Shown: one piece after another, positions 31,073-40,830 of the stretch | How positions within the stretch are numbered: the first letter of the stretch is position 1 | How the letters are laid out: each line of letters starts with the position of its first letter | Origin: an uncultured Acidobacteriota bacterium | Lineage (GTDB): Bacteria; Acidobacteriota; Vicinamibacteria; Vicinamibacterales; UBA2999 | DNA length: 46,773 nt | Direction: 5' to 3' | Assembly (NCBI GenBank): GCA_902826515.1 | Contig: CADEFD010000002.1 | Coordinates: 14,203-60,975 of the forward strand | Translations under genes and position numbers: made by a program | The notes under the pieces: model-generated | Databases searched by the model: none | Told to the model about the DNA's origin: nothing | What the model saw: the letters and a program-made list of their open reading frames with translations, nothing else

Positions 31073-32229
31073 TGCCGCCAGCGTCCGCGCTCGTGCCGCT
31101 GTGGGACCGGGCGGCGGAATGGCAGCGCCGGCTGGCGATGGTCGAGGCCGCGCGCTCCTTCCTGTACCTCTCGACCTTCTACATCGAACACGACGCCTAC
31201 GGCTCCGGCATGCTGGCGGCGCTGCGGCGGGCGCAGCAGCGCGGGGTGGCGGTGTCATTGCTCGTGGACGCCTTCGGGCAGCGCCTCGGCGGCGTGCTCA
31301 TGACGGCGGCGCAGCGCGCGGCCCTGGCGGGCGAACTCGACGGCGTGCGCAAAGATGGCGGCACGGTGGCCGTGTACGCGCCGGCGCACCAGGTGCAGCG
31401 GCTGCTCGGCGGCGGCCAGCACGTGAAGATCCAGGTCTCCGAGGCCGGCGAGGCGATCGTCGGCAGCAGCAATCTCACGAAGTCGTCGTTCGAGGCGTGG
31501 AACGAATACGCGGTGGCGGTGCGGGGACCGATCGCGGCGGCGCTGCTCGAGAGCCTGCGCGCCTTCGGCGGCACGGTCGCGCCGGCACATCTTGCGACGC
31601 TGGCCACAGTGGCCGATGCGGATCCGGCGCCGGCCGACCTCGCACTCGACTACTGGTACTGCAACCCGAACAGCACGCAGGGCCGGATGGGCCCGTTCGG
31701 CTGGCGCGGCGAGAACGCCGTGACGGACCGGATGATCGAGATGCTCGACAGCGCGCGCTCCTCGGCCTCAATCACGAGCTTCTACTTCAAGCCGGTGGCA
31801 CCGCTGCTCGAGGCGGTGCTGCGGGCCGCCCGCCGCGGTGTGGTGGTGGAGGTGTTCCACTCGCACCGCGACGCTCTGCCGGCCACGGATCTGGCGTGGA
31901 TCGCGGCTGCGGCCAGCTATCCGCGGCTGCTCGACGCCGGCGTGCGGATTCACGAGAACCGGCGCGGCGAACACTCGAAGATCGTGCTCATCGACGACGC
32001 CTGGGCCGCCTTCGGCAGCTACAACTTCGAAGACGCCGCCCACGATCGGCTGGGCGAACTCATGCTGGCGAGCCGCGACCCGCGCGCGGTCGAGCCGGTC
32101 CGGGCCATTTTCGATGACCTGCGACGGCACCCCGAGAACGTGCTGGTGACGCGCGAGTCATTCAGCGAGCTCCCGCCGCGCGTGGCCACCCGTGTGGCAC
32201 GATACGGCCGCTTCAAATGGTGGATGTGA
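31072..32229 (+). CDS. Phospholipase-D-like protein with one degenerate HKD motif
   Basis: A 385-residue protein of the PLD superfamily, with two half-sites as in cardiolipin synthases and related nucleases. The second half-site is canonical: HSKIVLIDD followed by AAFGSYNFE. The first reads HVKIQVSEAGEAIVGSSN: His and Lys are kept but the Asp position is Glu or shifted. No membrane segment is obvious, so it may be soluble and act as a nuclease or phosphodiesterase rather than as a lipid synthase. It overlaps the SDR stop (TGATG) and runs into the CYTH-like gene. Confidence 0.8.
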   Translation: MPPASALVPLWDRAAEWQRRLAMVEAARSFLYLSTFYIEHDAYGSGMLAALRRAQQRGVAVSLLVDAFGQRLGGVLMTAAQRAALAGELDGVRKDGGTVAVYAPAHQVQRLLGGGQHVKIQVSEAGEAIVGSSNLTKSSFEAWNEYAVAVRGPIAAALLESLRAFGGTVAPAHLATLATVADADPAPADLALDYWYCNPNSTQGRMGPFGWRGENAVTDRMIEMLDSARSSASITSFYFKPVAPLLEAVLRAARRGVVVEVFHSHRDALPATDLAWIAAAASYPRLLDAGVRIHENRRGEHSKIVLIDDAWAAFGSYNFEDAAHDRLGELMLASRDPRAVEPVRAIFDDLRRHPENVLVTRESFSELPPRVATRVARYGRFKWWM

Positions 32230-32795
32230 TGCGTTTCACCGAGATCGAACACAAGTTCGTGCTCGACGACGGCTTCGACCTGGGGGCGTTTCGGGCGGCG
32301 CTCGGGGCGCTCGGGCCGGAGCGCACGGACACCCTGCAGGTGCGCGACCGCTACTTCCTGACGGCCGACGGCCAGGCGCGGCACTACATCCTGCGCCACC
32401 GCTTCGACCACGAGCTGCACCAGCTCACGATCAAATCGCTCGCCTCCGATCCGGAGGTGCGCGACGAGATCAACCTGGATCTTGGGCACCACAAGGGCGA
32501 CCAGGCCGCCCAGGTGGACGCGTTCACGGCGCGCATGGGCGTCGTCTGGCGCGATGAACTGCAGAAGGCGCTCGAGGTCTGGTACTTCGCCGACTGCGAA
32601 GTCGTGCACTACGTAGCCACGAGTGGCGACCGCACGGTGCGCTGCGTCGAGTTCGAGGCCGTGCGGCAGGCGTCGGTGCCCGACGCGCTGGCCGTCATCG
32701 CGCGATACGAACAGGCCACCGGGTTCGATCCCGCCACGCGATCGCGACAGTCGCTCGTAGACCTGCTGTTCCCCGGGGTACTCGAGGCCCGCTAG
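32229..32795 (+). CDS. CYTH-like (triphosphate tunnel) protein
   Basis: A 188-residue protein that starts with FTEIEHKFVLDDG, which resembles the EXEXK motif of CYTH (triphosphate tunnel metalloenzyme) proteins. Further charged strand pairs follow as expected for a tunnel: VRDRYFLT, YILRHRFDHELHQLTIKS, EINLDL and RCVEFEAV. These enzymes cleave tripolyphosphate, thiamine triphosphate or make cAMP; which is not visible. The ATG at 32229 overlaps the PLD-like stop (TGATG) and is preferred over the ATG at 32217. It ends in a four-base CTAG overlap with the convergent gene. The fold assignment is moderate in strength. Confidence 0.55.
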   Translation: MRFTEIEHKFVLDDGFDLGAFRAALGALGPERTDTLQVRDRYFLTADGQARHYILRHRFDHELHQLTIKSLASDPEVRDEINLDLGHHKGDQAAQVDAFTARMGVVWRDELQKALEVWYFADCEVVHYVATSGDRTVRCVEFEAVRQASVPDALAVIARYEQATGFDPATRSRQSLVDLLFPGVLEAR

Positions 32796-34024
32796 CGGAT
32801 CTCGTCGCTCGGCGTGCCTTCCGGGATGAGAATCGCCAGGTCGAAACCGAAGATGAGCCGCAGCAGGCGCGGATCGAGGCCGGCCTCACGGTGGGCCCAG
32901 CGCCGGATCTCGCGGAAGTCGAAGAGCGACCAGCCCTGTTCGGCGAGCGCGCGCTCGAACACCGGCTTGGCGTACGGGAAGTCGGACACGCCCGGGCCGA
33001 TCTGGTCCACGGGCGCGGCGATGAACGGCTTGCCCACACCGGCGAATCGGCGCTGGTTGCCCTTCACCGCCATGATCAGGATGTGCAGGGATGGGGTGCC
33101 GAGGCCATCGGCCACCTCGGCGATGTAGTTGCCGATCTCCCGGCTGTTGAGGGTGTTGAACCCTTTCATGACATGCAGCGCGCCGAACTTGAAGAGCGTC
33201 GGCGACGGCACGCTGCGGCGATCGGGCGGCAGCTGCGCGACGTAGTACCGCTTCATCAGCGCCGCCCGCGTGAGATTGCTCTCGAATCCCGAGCGCGCGT
33301 TGAGGGCGTAGATCTCGCGGCTGTCGAGCAGCGACGCGACGAGCGCCGCATCGTCGACCCGGCCGGCGGCGCCGACACGGTCGCGCAGGCCGGTGAGCGC
33401 GTCGGCGGAACCGGTGAGCATGAAGAGGTCGAGCGGGTTTCCCGTGGCCGCCGCCTTCTCGTAAGCGTCGCGCTCCTGCGCGAGCAGCCCCGGCAGCGCC
33501 GGGTCCGGTGTGCCGATCGACTCGAGCAGCATCCGGCTCGCCCCCATCAGTTCCTGGTCGATGCCGACGACGCGCAGACCAGGGCCGGCCGCGGCACGCG
33601 CGTCCCGCAGGAACGCGAATTCCTGCCGAAGATTGTAGAAAGCAAGACTGAAGGGGTAACGCCGCATCCAGGCGGCGATGTCGGCGTCCGGATCGGCAGC
33701 CGCGAGCACGCCGGTCAGCTGTCGTCCGGCCTCCGGGCCAACTTCCACCACGATGTCGCGCGTGCCGCGTGCCGCCAGTTCGCGGAACACCGCCGCGGAG
33801 AAGAGCGGCACTTCCGCGAGCCCGTGGTCCTCCCCAAGAAGCACGTACGGCGTGGCCGCCATGGCCGCCCGCAGCACGTCGGCCCCCGCGCCTTCGAGAC
33901 GTCCATCGCGGACGACGATCGGCCGGCGGGCCGCCGTCAGCATGTCGTCCAGAGACGGGGCCTGCGCACGGGAGGGCGCGGCGGCGGACAGCACCGCGAA
34001 GAGAGTCAGGGCCGATGCACGCAT
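32792..34024 (-). CDS. Exported ChaN/erythromycin-esterase-like protein
   Basis: A 410-residue exported protein with a signal peptide (cleavage near SRAQA). Residues 55-105 read PYVLLGEDHGLAEVPLFS, then a strand with DIVVEVGPEAGRQL. The Leu-Gly-Glu-x-His-Gly pattern with a following Glu is shared by the ChaN/EreA-like clan of metal-binding or hydrolase proteins. The rest is a helical core of unknown role, with a conserved-looking HVMKGFNTLNSREIGNYIAE. I cannot assign a substrate; antibiotic esterase activity should not be assumed. It is single-gene, convergent with the CYTH-like gene, and the 102-base gap upstream has no clear motif. Confidence 0.5.
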   Translation of the reverse strand: MRASALTLFAVLSAAAPSRAQAPSLDDMLTAARRPIVVRDGRLEGAGADVLRAAMAATPYVLLGEDHGLAEVPLFSAAVFRELAARGTRDIVVEVGPEAGRQLTGVLAAADPDADIAAWMRRYPFSLAFYNLRQEFAFLRDARAAAGPGLRVVGIDQELMGASRMLLESIGTPDPALPGLLAQERDAYEKAAATGNPLDLFMLTGSADALTGLRDRVGAAGRVDDAALVASLLDSREIYALNARSGFESNLTRAALMKRYYVAQLPPDRRSVPSPTLFKFGALHVMKGFNTLNSREIGNYIAEVADGLGTPSLHILIMAVKGNQRRFAGVGKPFIAAPVDQIGPGVSDFPYAKPVFERALAEQGWSLFDFREIRRWAHREAGLDPRLLRLIFGFDLAILIPEGTPSDEIR

Positions 34025-34126
34025 ACCGCCACAGACGGCATCGGGCCCGCGCTTGTTCGACAGGTGCTGCCGGACCGGCCGTATGGCCGGGCCGGGCGGT
34101 GGGACAAAACGCAGCGTGACGTCGGC

Positions 34127-35221
34127 TCAGCCGTCGAGGCGCATGCCCTTGCGGCCGCCACGCACGAGAGCGCTCTTGCCTTCCGCGGCTTCGACGAGCC
34201 CGCGCGCCATCACGGCACAGCGATCGGCGAGCGCCGCCGCGCCGTCGTGCAGCGCGGTCGAATCCTGCACGTGGCGCTCGTTGTTCTCCATGTCTTCCGC
34301 CGACCAGCCGCGCGAGTGGGCGATGTAGGGGAACTGCGGAAACTGCAGGCCGAGTTCGGCGAAGAAGCCGAGCATCTGGCCGGCCACCGCCTGCACGTTG
34401 TCCTGTCCGCCGGTGATGATGAAGCCGGCCACCTTGTTGCGCAGCAGGTGCTTGTTGGCGATGGTCTCCTGGTTCTGGATGCAGTTCATCCGCTCGGCCA
34501 TCTTGTAGTAGAGACTGCTCGCGCCGCCCCAGCGGATCGGCGTCGCGACGAGCACCGCGTCGGCCCAGTGCACGACCCCCTCGTACACACGATCCATCTG
34601 GTCGTCGGCGTCCATCTGCGTGATCGAACACGGCCACGTGCAGGCGCGCGCCGCCTTGCTGTAAAACCCTTCGCAGGTGCGGAAGTTCAGATCGCGCAGC
34701 TTCACGAGACGTGTTTCGCAGGCATCCTCTGCCGCGGCACATTTGAGCGCGTGTTCGAGCAGCGCGTCCGACGTGCTGTAACGCGGATGTTCGGTGGTCA
34801 TCGCCGTGGTCGAGATGCCGAGGATGCGGATCGGGCCCGCCTCGCGCTGCACCGGACGCGCCAGCGGGTGCGGGGTGTGCGGCGCCTTGGCACGCGTTGA
34901 GCTTGCGGTATTGCGGATGAACACACGGCCGCCTTCGACCTTCACGTCGTACGCGGGCACCCGATCGGCTTCGTATCCGGGCTCACCGACACCGGTGCGG
35001 CAGTGGAATTTCCAGTAGTGCCACGGGCACACCACGTAGTCGCCGTCGAGGCTGCCCTTGCCGAGCGGCCCGCCCACGTGATTGCACACGCCCGAGATCG
35101 CGCCGAAGACCCCGTCCTTGCAGGTGAGGGCCACTTTGGTGCGCCCGACCAGCACTTCCTGCACCGGCCGCGCCGCCAGATCGGCAGCCGCGCCCGCATC
35201 GGTCCACGTATCGTCGCTCAT
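34127..35221 (-). CDS. Rieske / flavodoxin-like fusion oxidoreductase
   Basis: A 364-residue soluble protein. Residues of about 1-105 are a Rieske [2Fe-2S] domain: CNHVGGPLG and CPWHYWKF give the two Cys-x-His pairs that bind the cluster. The remainder is an NAD(P)H-dependent FMN-reductase/flavodoxin-like domain, with GISTTAMTTEH at the phosphate loop, ATPIRWGGASSLYYKM and FIITGGQDNVQAVAG. A Cys-rich insert (TCEGFYSKAARACTWPCS) sits between the first strands. The fusion suggests electron flow from reduced flavin to the Rieske centre. GGAG sits a few bases before the ATG. It is divergent (67 bases) from the membrane redox operon, which carries a second Rieske domain. Confidence 0.85.
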   Translation of the reverse strand: MSDDTWTDAGAAADLAARPVQEVLVGRTKVALTCKDGVFGAISGVCNHVGGPLGKGSLDGDYVVCPWHYWKFHCRTGVGEPGYEADRVPAYDVKVEGGRVFIRNTASSTRAKAPHTPHPLARPVQREAGPIRILGISTTAMTTEHPRYSTSDALLEHALKCAAAEDACETRLVKLRDLNFRTCEGFYSKAARACTWPCSITQMDADDQMDRVYEGVVHWADAVLVATPIRWGGASSLYYKMAERMNCIQNQETIANKHLLRNKVAGFIITGGQDNVQAVAGQMLGFFAELGLQFPQFPYIAHSRGWSAEDMENNERHVQDSTALHDGAAALADRCAVMARGLVEAAEGKSALVRGGRKGMRLDG

Positions 35222-35259
35222 GCGCTCTCCATCGCCTCCGGACGCTCGAAGCCTCGCAG

Positions 35260-35265
35260 TATAGT
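35260..35265 (+). promoter_or_regulatory. Probable -10 box (TATAGT) of the membrane redox operon
   Basis: TATAGT in the 67-base divergent gap, 23 bases before the ATG at 35289. A GAGGG stretch between the two could serve as a ribosome binding site, so this transcript has a short leader. Confidence 0.45.
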
Positions 35266-35288
35266 AGGCGGGGCCGAGGGCCGACCGC

Positions 35289-35504
35289 ATGCTTCTCTGG
35301 CTCGAGACGATCGTGATGACATGGCTGGCAGCCGGCCTGATCGTGGCCGTGCCTTTCCTTGCCTTCGCCGTGGGCCGCGTGATCGAAGGCGCCGCCGGCA
35401 GTTCACTGCTCTTCCGCCTGATGATGCTCCCCGCCGCCACGCTGCTGTGGCCCGTGGTGCTGCACCGGTGGCTCACGGCGCGCCGGCCGGAGCACCACGC
35501 ATGA
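35289..35504 (+). CDS. Small membrane protein of the redox operon
   Basis: A 71-residue protein with two predicted membrane helices (about residues 8-30 and 40-60) and a basic C-terminal tail with paired His (RRPEHHA). I do not recognise the family. It is the first gene of an operon linked by four-base overlaps to the 31-residue protein (35501) and, through it, to the large redox fusion. The context suggests a small accessory subunit of a membrane electron-transfer complex. Confidence 0.55.
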   Translation: MLLWLETIVMTWLAAGLIVAVPFLAFAVGRVIEGAAGSSLLFRLMMLPAATLLWPVVLHRWLTARRPEHHA

Positions 35505-35596
35505 CGCGCGGTCAACGCGCCCTGCACCGCCGGCTGTGGCTCGTGCTGGCGCCGCTGCTCGGGCTGCTCGTCGCCTTCGCGGTGCTGTCGCGATGA
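35501..35596 (+). CDS. 31-residue single-pass membrane micro-protein
   Basis: A very short gene linked by ATGA overlaps to both neighbours (35501-35504 and 35593-35596). The product has a basic start (TRGQRALHRR) and one hydrophobic helix (LWLVLAPLLGLLVAFAVL). The strict overlap on both sides argues that it is translated. Single-helix subunits of this size occur in cytochrome complexes, so it may be a small subunit of the neighbour's complex. Confidence 0.5.
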   Translation: MTRGQRALHRRLWLVLAPLLGLLVAFAVLSR

Positions 35597-37422
35597 GCCA
35601 GACCTTCGTCGCGGTGCAGTGGAACCGGCGCAAGTACGTCTACGACGCCTGCGTCGTCGGCGGTATTGCCGTCTATCTGTGGTTGTTTCCGTGGGTGAGC
35701 CGGATCGTGCTCCGCGGCGAGCAGGCCATCACGCCGGAGATCCTCGGCATGCGGGCGTGGGGCTCCTGCGCCTTCCTGATGCTCACGGCGATCCTGTGCC
35801 TCGGGCCGCTCGCGCGCCTCGACCGGCGTTTCCTGCCGCTCGTCTACAACCGCCGCCATTTCGGCGTGATCTTCTTCGTGGTCGCCGCCAACCACGCGCG
35901 CCAGGTGCTCGACTTCTATCACGCCTACGGTCGCGTCCCGAAACTCGAGTCGCTGCTCACGAACGACGTCGCGTTCACCGGCGCCTCGGCGCCGTTTCAG
36001 CTCTTCGGCGCTGCTGCGCTCGCGATCTTCTGCGTGATGGCGGCAACCAGTCACGACTTCTGGCAGAAGGTGCTGGGCGGACGCGCGTGGAAATCGCTGC
36101 ACATGCTGGTCTACGCCGGCTACGCGCTGGTCATCGCGCACGTGGCCTTCGGCGCGCTGCAGTTCGAGACATCGCCCTGGCTCGCCGGCGCGGTGGCCGC
36201 CAGTGTCGGGCTCGTCTCGGCGCTGCACGTGACCGCCGCGCTCCGATCGACGGCGGCTGACGGCGCCCCGGCCGGTTCGATCGTGGAACTCGACGGCGCC
36301 CGGTGGGTGTCGGCGGGACCAGCCGCGGCGCTCGTGCCTGGCCGCGCGCGCCGGCTCGTGATGCCCGGCGGAGAGAACCTGGCGCTCGTGCGCGACGGCG
36401 ACGCCATCTGGGCGCTGCACGGCGTGTGCGCCCACCAGGGCGGCCCGCTCGCCGAGGGCCGCGTGCGAGACGGCTGCCTGACGTGCCCGTGGCACGGCTG
36501 GGAGTACCGTGCGGCCGACGGCCAGTCGCCGCCGCCTTTCACCGAGAAGCTGCCCACACATCGCGTGCGGCTCGATGGCCGCGGACACCTGCTCGTGGAC
36601 GTCGCCGGGCAGCCGCCGGGCACACCGTGTGAGCCGGTGCGGCTGGCGTCCGGCGGCACGCCGGCACCCGACGCCTCCAGCGACGACTTCTTCGTGGGAT
36701 ACCTGCCCATGAGCACCCGGGCCACACGCTTCAGCCTGGCGAGCGCGGGCGCCATCGCCGGCGCGGTGCTGGTCGCCGGTCTCGTGCTCGCGGCCTTCGA
36801 GCGGAGCCCCGGGGCGAACCTCAGGCCCGGCGTCTACGGCGCGCGCCATGCCGGACTGCTCTTCCAGCTGCCGTATCCGCATCTGCGCACACTCGACGCC
36901 GACGGCGCCGTCGTGACGCTGCTCTTCACGGGCTGGACGAAGAACAACCCGGACGTGCCGGCCGACAAGGTGGCGCAGGCCGTGGTCGTGAGCGGCAATG
37001 TCTACGAACGCGGCGGGCTCCACATGTTCGAGGGTGCCGGCGGCTTCGACGCGGCCACCGATCTGCCGGCCGGCGATCTCGCGCGCCTGCGCGCGGTGGC
37101 CGACGACGACCTCGGCGAGGTCACGCTCGCCGGCGAGATCGTGGACTCGAAGTGTTACGCGGGCCGCATGCGCCCGGGCGTCGGCCACGGGCATCGCGCC
37201 TGCGCGCAGTTGTGCATCCTGGGCGGCATTCCGCCGGTGCTCGTGACGGCCGGCACCGACGGCGGTGAGATCCACTACGTGCTGGCCTCGCAGGCCGGCG
37301 GCCGCATCAACGAGGCGGTGGCGCCGTTTGCCGCCGAACCCGTCGAGGTGCGCGGGCACCTCGTCCGGCAGGGCGACCTGCACGTGCTGCGGGTCGACCC
37401 GGCCGGGATCCGGCGCCAGTGA
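35593..37422 (+). CDS. Membrane heme (MsrQ-like) / Rieske / Cys-rich domain fusion
   Basis: A 609-residue protein with three parts. Residues 15-215 have six predicted membrane helices of the ferric reductase-like/MsrQ type, with heme-ligand His candidates in RRHFGVIFF, AANHARQVLDFYH, TSHDFWQ and WKSLHMLVYAGYALVIAHV. Residues of about 230-345 form a Rieske domain (CAHQGGPL and CPWHGWEY). A seventh helix (about 377-400) puts the last 200 residues on the opposite side of the membrane. These carry GEIVDSKCYAGRM and HRACAQLCILGGIPP, three Cys and nearby His in a conserved-looking pattern. Electrons could thus pass between a soluble donor, Rieske, hemes and the distal domain. The start overlaps the micro-protein stop. 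Confidence 0.85.
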   Translation: MSQTFVAVQWNRRKYVYDACVVGGIAVYLWLFPWVSRIVLRGEQAITPEILGMRAWGSCAFLMLTAILCLGPLARLDRRFLPLVYNRRHFGVIFFVVAANHARQVLDFYHAYGRVPKLESLLTNDVAFTGASAPFQLFGAAALAIFCVMAATSHDFWQKVLGGRAWKSLHMLVYAGYALVIAHVAFGALQFETSPWLAGAVAASVGLVSALHVTAALRSTAADGAPAGSIVELDGARWVSAGPAAALVPGRARRLVMPGGENLALVRDGDAIWALHGVCAHQGGPLAEGRVRDGCLTCPWHGWEYRAADGQSPPPFTEKLPTHRVRLDGRGHLLVDVAGQPPGTPCEPVRLASGGTPAPDASSDDFFVGYLPMSTRATRFSLASAGAIAGAVLVAGLVLAAFERSPGANLRPGVYGARHAGLLFQLPYPHLRTLDADGAVVTLLFTGWTKNNPDVPADKVAQAVVVSGNVYERGGLHMFEGAGGFDAATDLPAGDLARLRAVADDDLGEVTLAGEIVDSKCYAGRMRPGVGHGHRACAQLCILGGIPPVLVTAGTDGGEIHYVLASQAGGRINEAVAPFAAEPVEVRGHLVRQGDLHVLRVDPAGIRRQ

Positions 37423-38513
37423 CCACCGGCGCCCACCTTCCAGCGGCGCGGCCGCCGCGCGTCTGGTTCGTCGATGTGGTGCGCCTGCTCGCCTCGCTGC
37501 AGATGGTCAACGGCCACACCATCGATGCCGTGCTGCTGCCGTCCATCGAGCAGGGCCCGATCTTCGACACCTACAACTGGGGACGCGGGCTGGTGTCGGT
37601 CTGCTTCCTCATGGTCGCCGGCATGGCGTTCCACCTGAGTTCGCTCGCGCGCTACGAACACCATCGGCGCAATCCGGCGGCGATCCGGCGGCGGTTCCGC
37701 CGCGCGCTCGTGGTCATCGCCGGCGGCTATTTCCTCGGCTTCCCGTGGGCGGCCACGTCGCCCGACCCGGCGCAGGCGCAGCTCGCCTGGACCTACTTCT
37801 TCTCGGTGGGCATCCTGCACAGCATCGGCGCGGCGCTCATCATGCTGGAGCTGCTCGTGCTGGCCTCGCAATCGGCGCGGCAGGTGGTGGGGGCGGCCGC
37901 GGCGCTCGCGGTGCTGGCCTTCGCGCTGGCCCCGGCGGCCGATGCCACGCTGGCGCGCGGCACCATACATCCGCTGCTCAACTGGATCTCGCACGGCGGC
38001 GGCTCGCCGTTTCCCCTGCTGCCCTGGACCGGCAACGTCTTTGCCGGCGTGGTGATGGGATGGATCGTGCTGCCGCAGGGCGGCCACACACCGCATCGCG
38101 TCATCTGGGCGCGCCTGGCGGCGCTCGCCGCCGTCGTCGGTCTCGTGGCGCTCGCCGCCCAGGCCTCGCCGTGGACACTCGTGCAGGCCACGACGCACCC
38201 GTCGGCGCGGCCCGCCTTCGTCGTCTCGAACCTGGCAGCCGTGCTGGTGCTCACGCTGCTGCTGTCGATCGTCACGGCGCCTATGCACACGATGCCGCGC
38301 CTGCTGCGGATCCTCTCGGGCGAGACGCTGACGATCTACATGTTCCACCTCATCGTGCTCTTCGGCTTCAACCTCCAGCTGGCGCGCCGCATCGGCGCCA
38401 CGCAGACGCTGCCGCAGGCGCTCGCCCTGGCCGCCGGCATGATTCTGCTGACGAGCGCCTACGCGCTCGCGTGGCACCACGTCAAAGCACGCCGTCGCGC
38501 GCACACCGGCTGA
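37419..38513 (+). CDS. Multi-pass membrane acyltransferase-like protein
   Basis: A 364-residue membrane protein with about ten hydrophobic segments. The N-terminal part resembles the heparan-alpha-glucosaminide acetyltransferase-like/DUF1624 group and related acyltransferases: RVWFVDVVRLLASLQMVNGHTID with a His in the first helix, then NWGRGLVSVCFLMVAGMAFHL. A late LTIYMFHLIVLFGFN is typical too. The GTG start overlaps the stop of the redox fusion (GTGA), so it belongs to that operon. The acyl acceptor is unknown. A link to the redox proteins is only from position. Confidence 0.6.
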   Translation: MTTGAHLPAARPPRVWFVDVVRLLASLQMVNGHTIDAVLLPSIEQGPIFDTYNWGRGLVSVCFLMVAGMAFHLSSLARYEHHRRNPAAIRRRFRRALVVIAGGYFLGFPWAATSPDPAQAQLAWTYFFSVGILHSIGAALIMLELLVLASQSARQVVGAAAALAVLAFALAPAADATLARGTIHPLLNWISHGGGSPFPLLPWTGNVFAGVVMGWIVLPQGGHTPHRVIWARLAALAAVVGLVALAAQASPWTLVQATTHPSARPAFVVSNLAAVLVLTLLLSIVTAPMHTMPRLLRILSGETLTIYMFHLIVLFGFNLQLARRIGATQTLPQALALAAGMILLTSAYALAWHHVKARRRAHTG

Positions 38514-38584
38514 CCGGCCACCTCGGCCGCGGCGCTCAGGATTCGCCCTCGCCGGCCGATTCTCCGGAACAGAGGAGTTCCGAC

Positions 38585-39940
<1,356 letters not shown>

Positions 39941-39981
39941 AACGCGCCGCACGGCGGTCGTCTCGTGATAGGACTGGTCGC

Positions 39982-40815
39982 ATGCGCGGACTACTGGGCG
40001 TCAGCGTGCTGCTGATGTGGAGTCTCGCCGGCCCGGCCGCCGCGCCAGCCCGGTCGGCCGCCGGCTTCGATCACACCTACGCGGACTACGGCACACTCGT
40101 GGCGGCGCATCTGGACGGATCGCGCGTCAACTACGCGCGGCTGGTGGCGAACCGCGCCGACCTCGACCGCGTGGCCGCGGCATTCGGGAGGGTCACACAG
40201 CCGGAGGAGGCGGCATGGCCGGCATCGCAGCGCATGGCCTACTGGATCAACGCCTACAACCTGTTCACGCTGAAGGCGGTGGTCGACCACTATCCGATTC
40301 GGGGCCGCTGGCTGAGTTTCTACCCGAAGAACAGCATCCGCCAGATCGATGGCGTGTGGACGACGTTGCGGTGGAGCGCCGGCGGACGGCAGGTCACGCT
40401 CGACGACATCGAACATCGAATCCTGCGCCCGGAGTTCGCGGATCCCCGCGTCCACTTTGCCGTGAACTGCGCCTCGCTCGGCTGCCCGCCGCTCGCCCGC
40501 GAGCCGTTTCGCGGCGACCAGCTCGACGCACAGCTCGACGCGGCCGCGGTGCGCTACCTGTCCGGAGCCACCGGGCTCGTGGTGAGCGGGACGACCCTGC
40601 GCCTGTCGAGCATCTTCAAGTGGTATGGCAGCGACTTCGAGGCGCGGTTCCTGGCGCGCGGTCCGGCCGGACGGCGCGGCACCGAACGTGCCCTGCTCGG
40701 CATGGTCGCCGCGTACGGGCCCGCCGCCGCCCAGGCACTGGCCCGGGATACACGGACGCGGATCGCCTGGCTCGACTACGACTGGACGCTCAACGACGTC
40801 ACGGCTGGCCGGTGA
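39982..40815 (+). CDS. Exported DUF547 protein
   Basis: A 277-residue exported protein with signal peptide (cleavage near AAGFD or a little before). The DUF547 domain is recognised by SRVNYARLVANRADLD, AYWINAYNLFTLKAVVDHYP, FAVNCASLGCPPLAREPF with two Cys, and RLSSIFKWYGSDFEARF. The Cys and the conserved His and Asp hint at a papain-like or transglutaminase-like fold, but no activity is established. It starts 41 bases after the histidine kinase stop, so the two may be one transcript. Confidence 0.85.
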   Translation: MRGLLGVSVLLMWSLAGPAAAPARSAAGFDHTYADYGTLVAAHLDGSRVNYARLVANRADLDRVAAAFGRVTQPEEAAWPASQRMAYWINAYNLFTLKAVVDHYPIRGRWLSFYPKNSIRQIDGVWTTLRWSAGGRQVTLDDIEHRILRPEFADPRVHFAVNCASLGCPPLAREPFRGDQLDAQLDAAAVRYLSGATGLVVSGTTLRLSSIFKWYGSDFEARFLARGPAGRRGTERALLGMVAAYGPAAAQALARDTRTRIAWLDYDWTLNDVTAGR

Positions 40816-40830
40816 GACGCGGCGGCCCGC

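Noticed and set aside
32217-32228. ATG at 32217 for the CYTH-like gene
   Set aside because: The ATG at 32229 forms a TGATG overlap with the preceding stop and puts the EXEXK-type motif at the usual N-terminal position.
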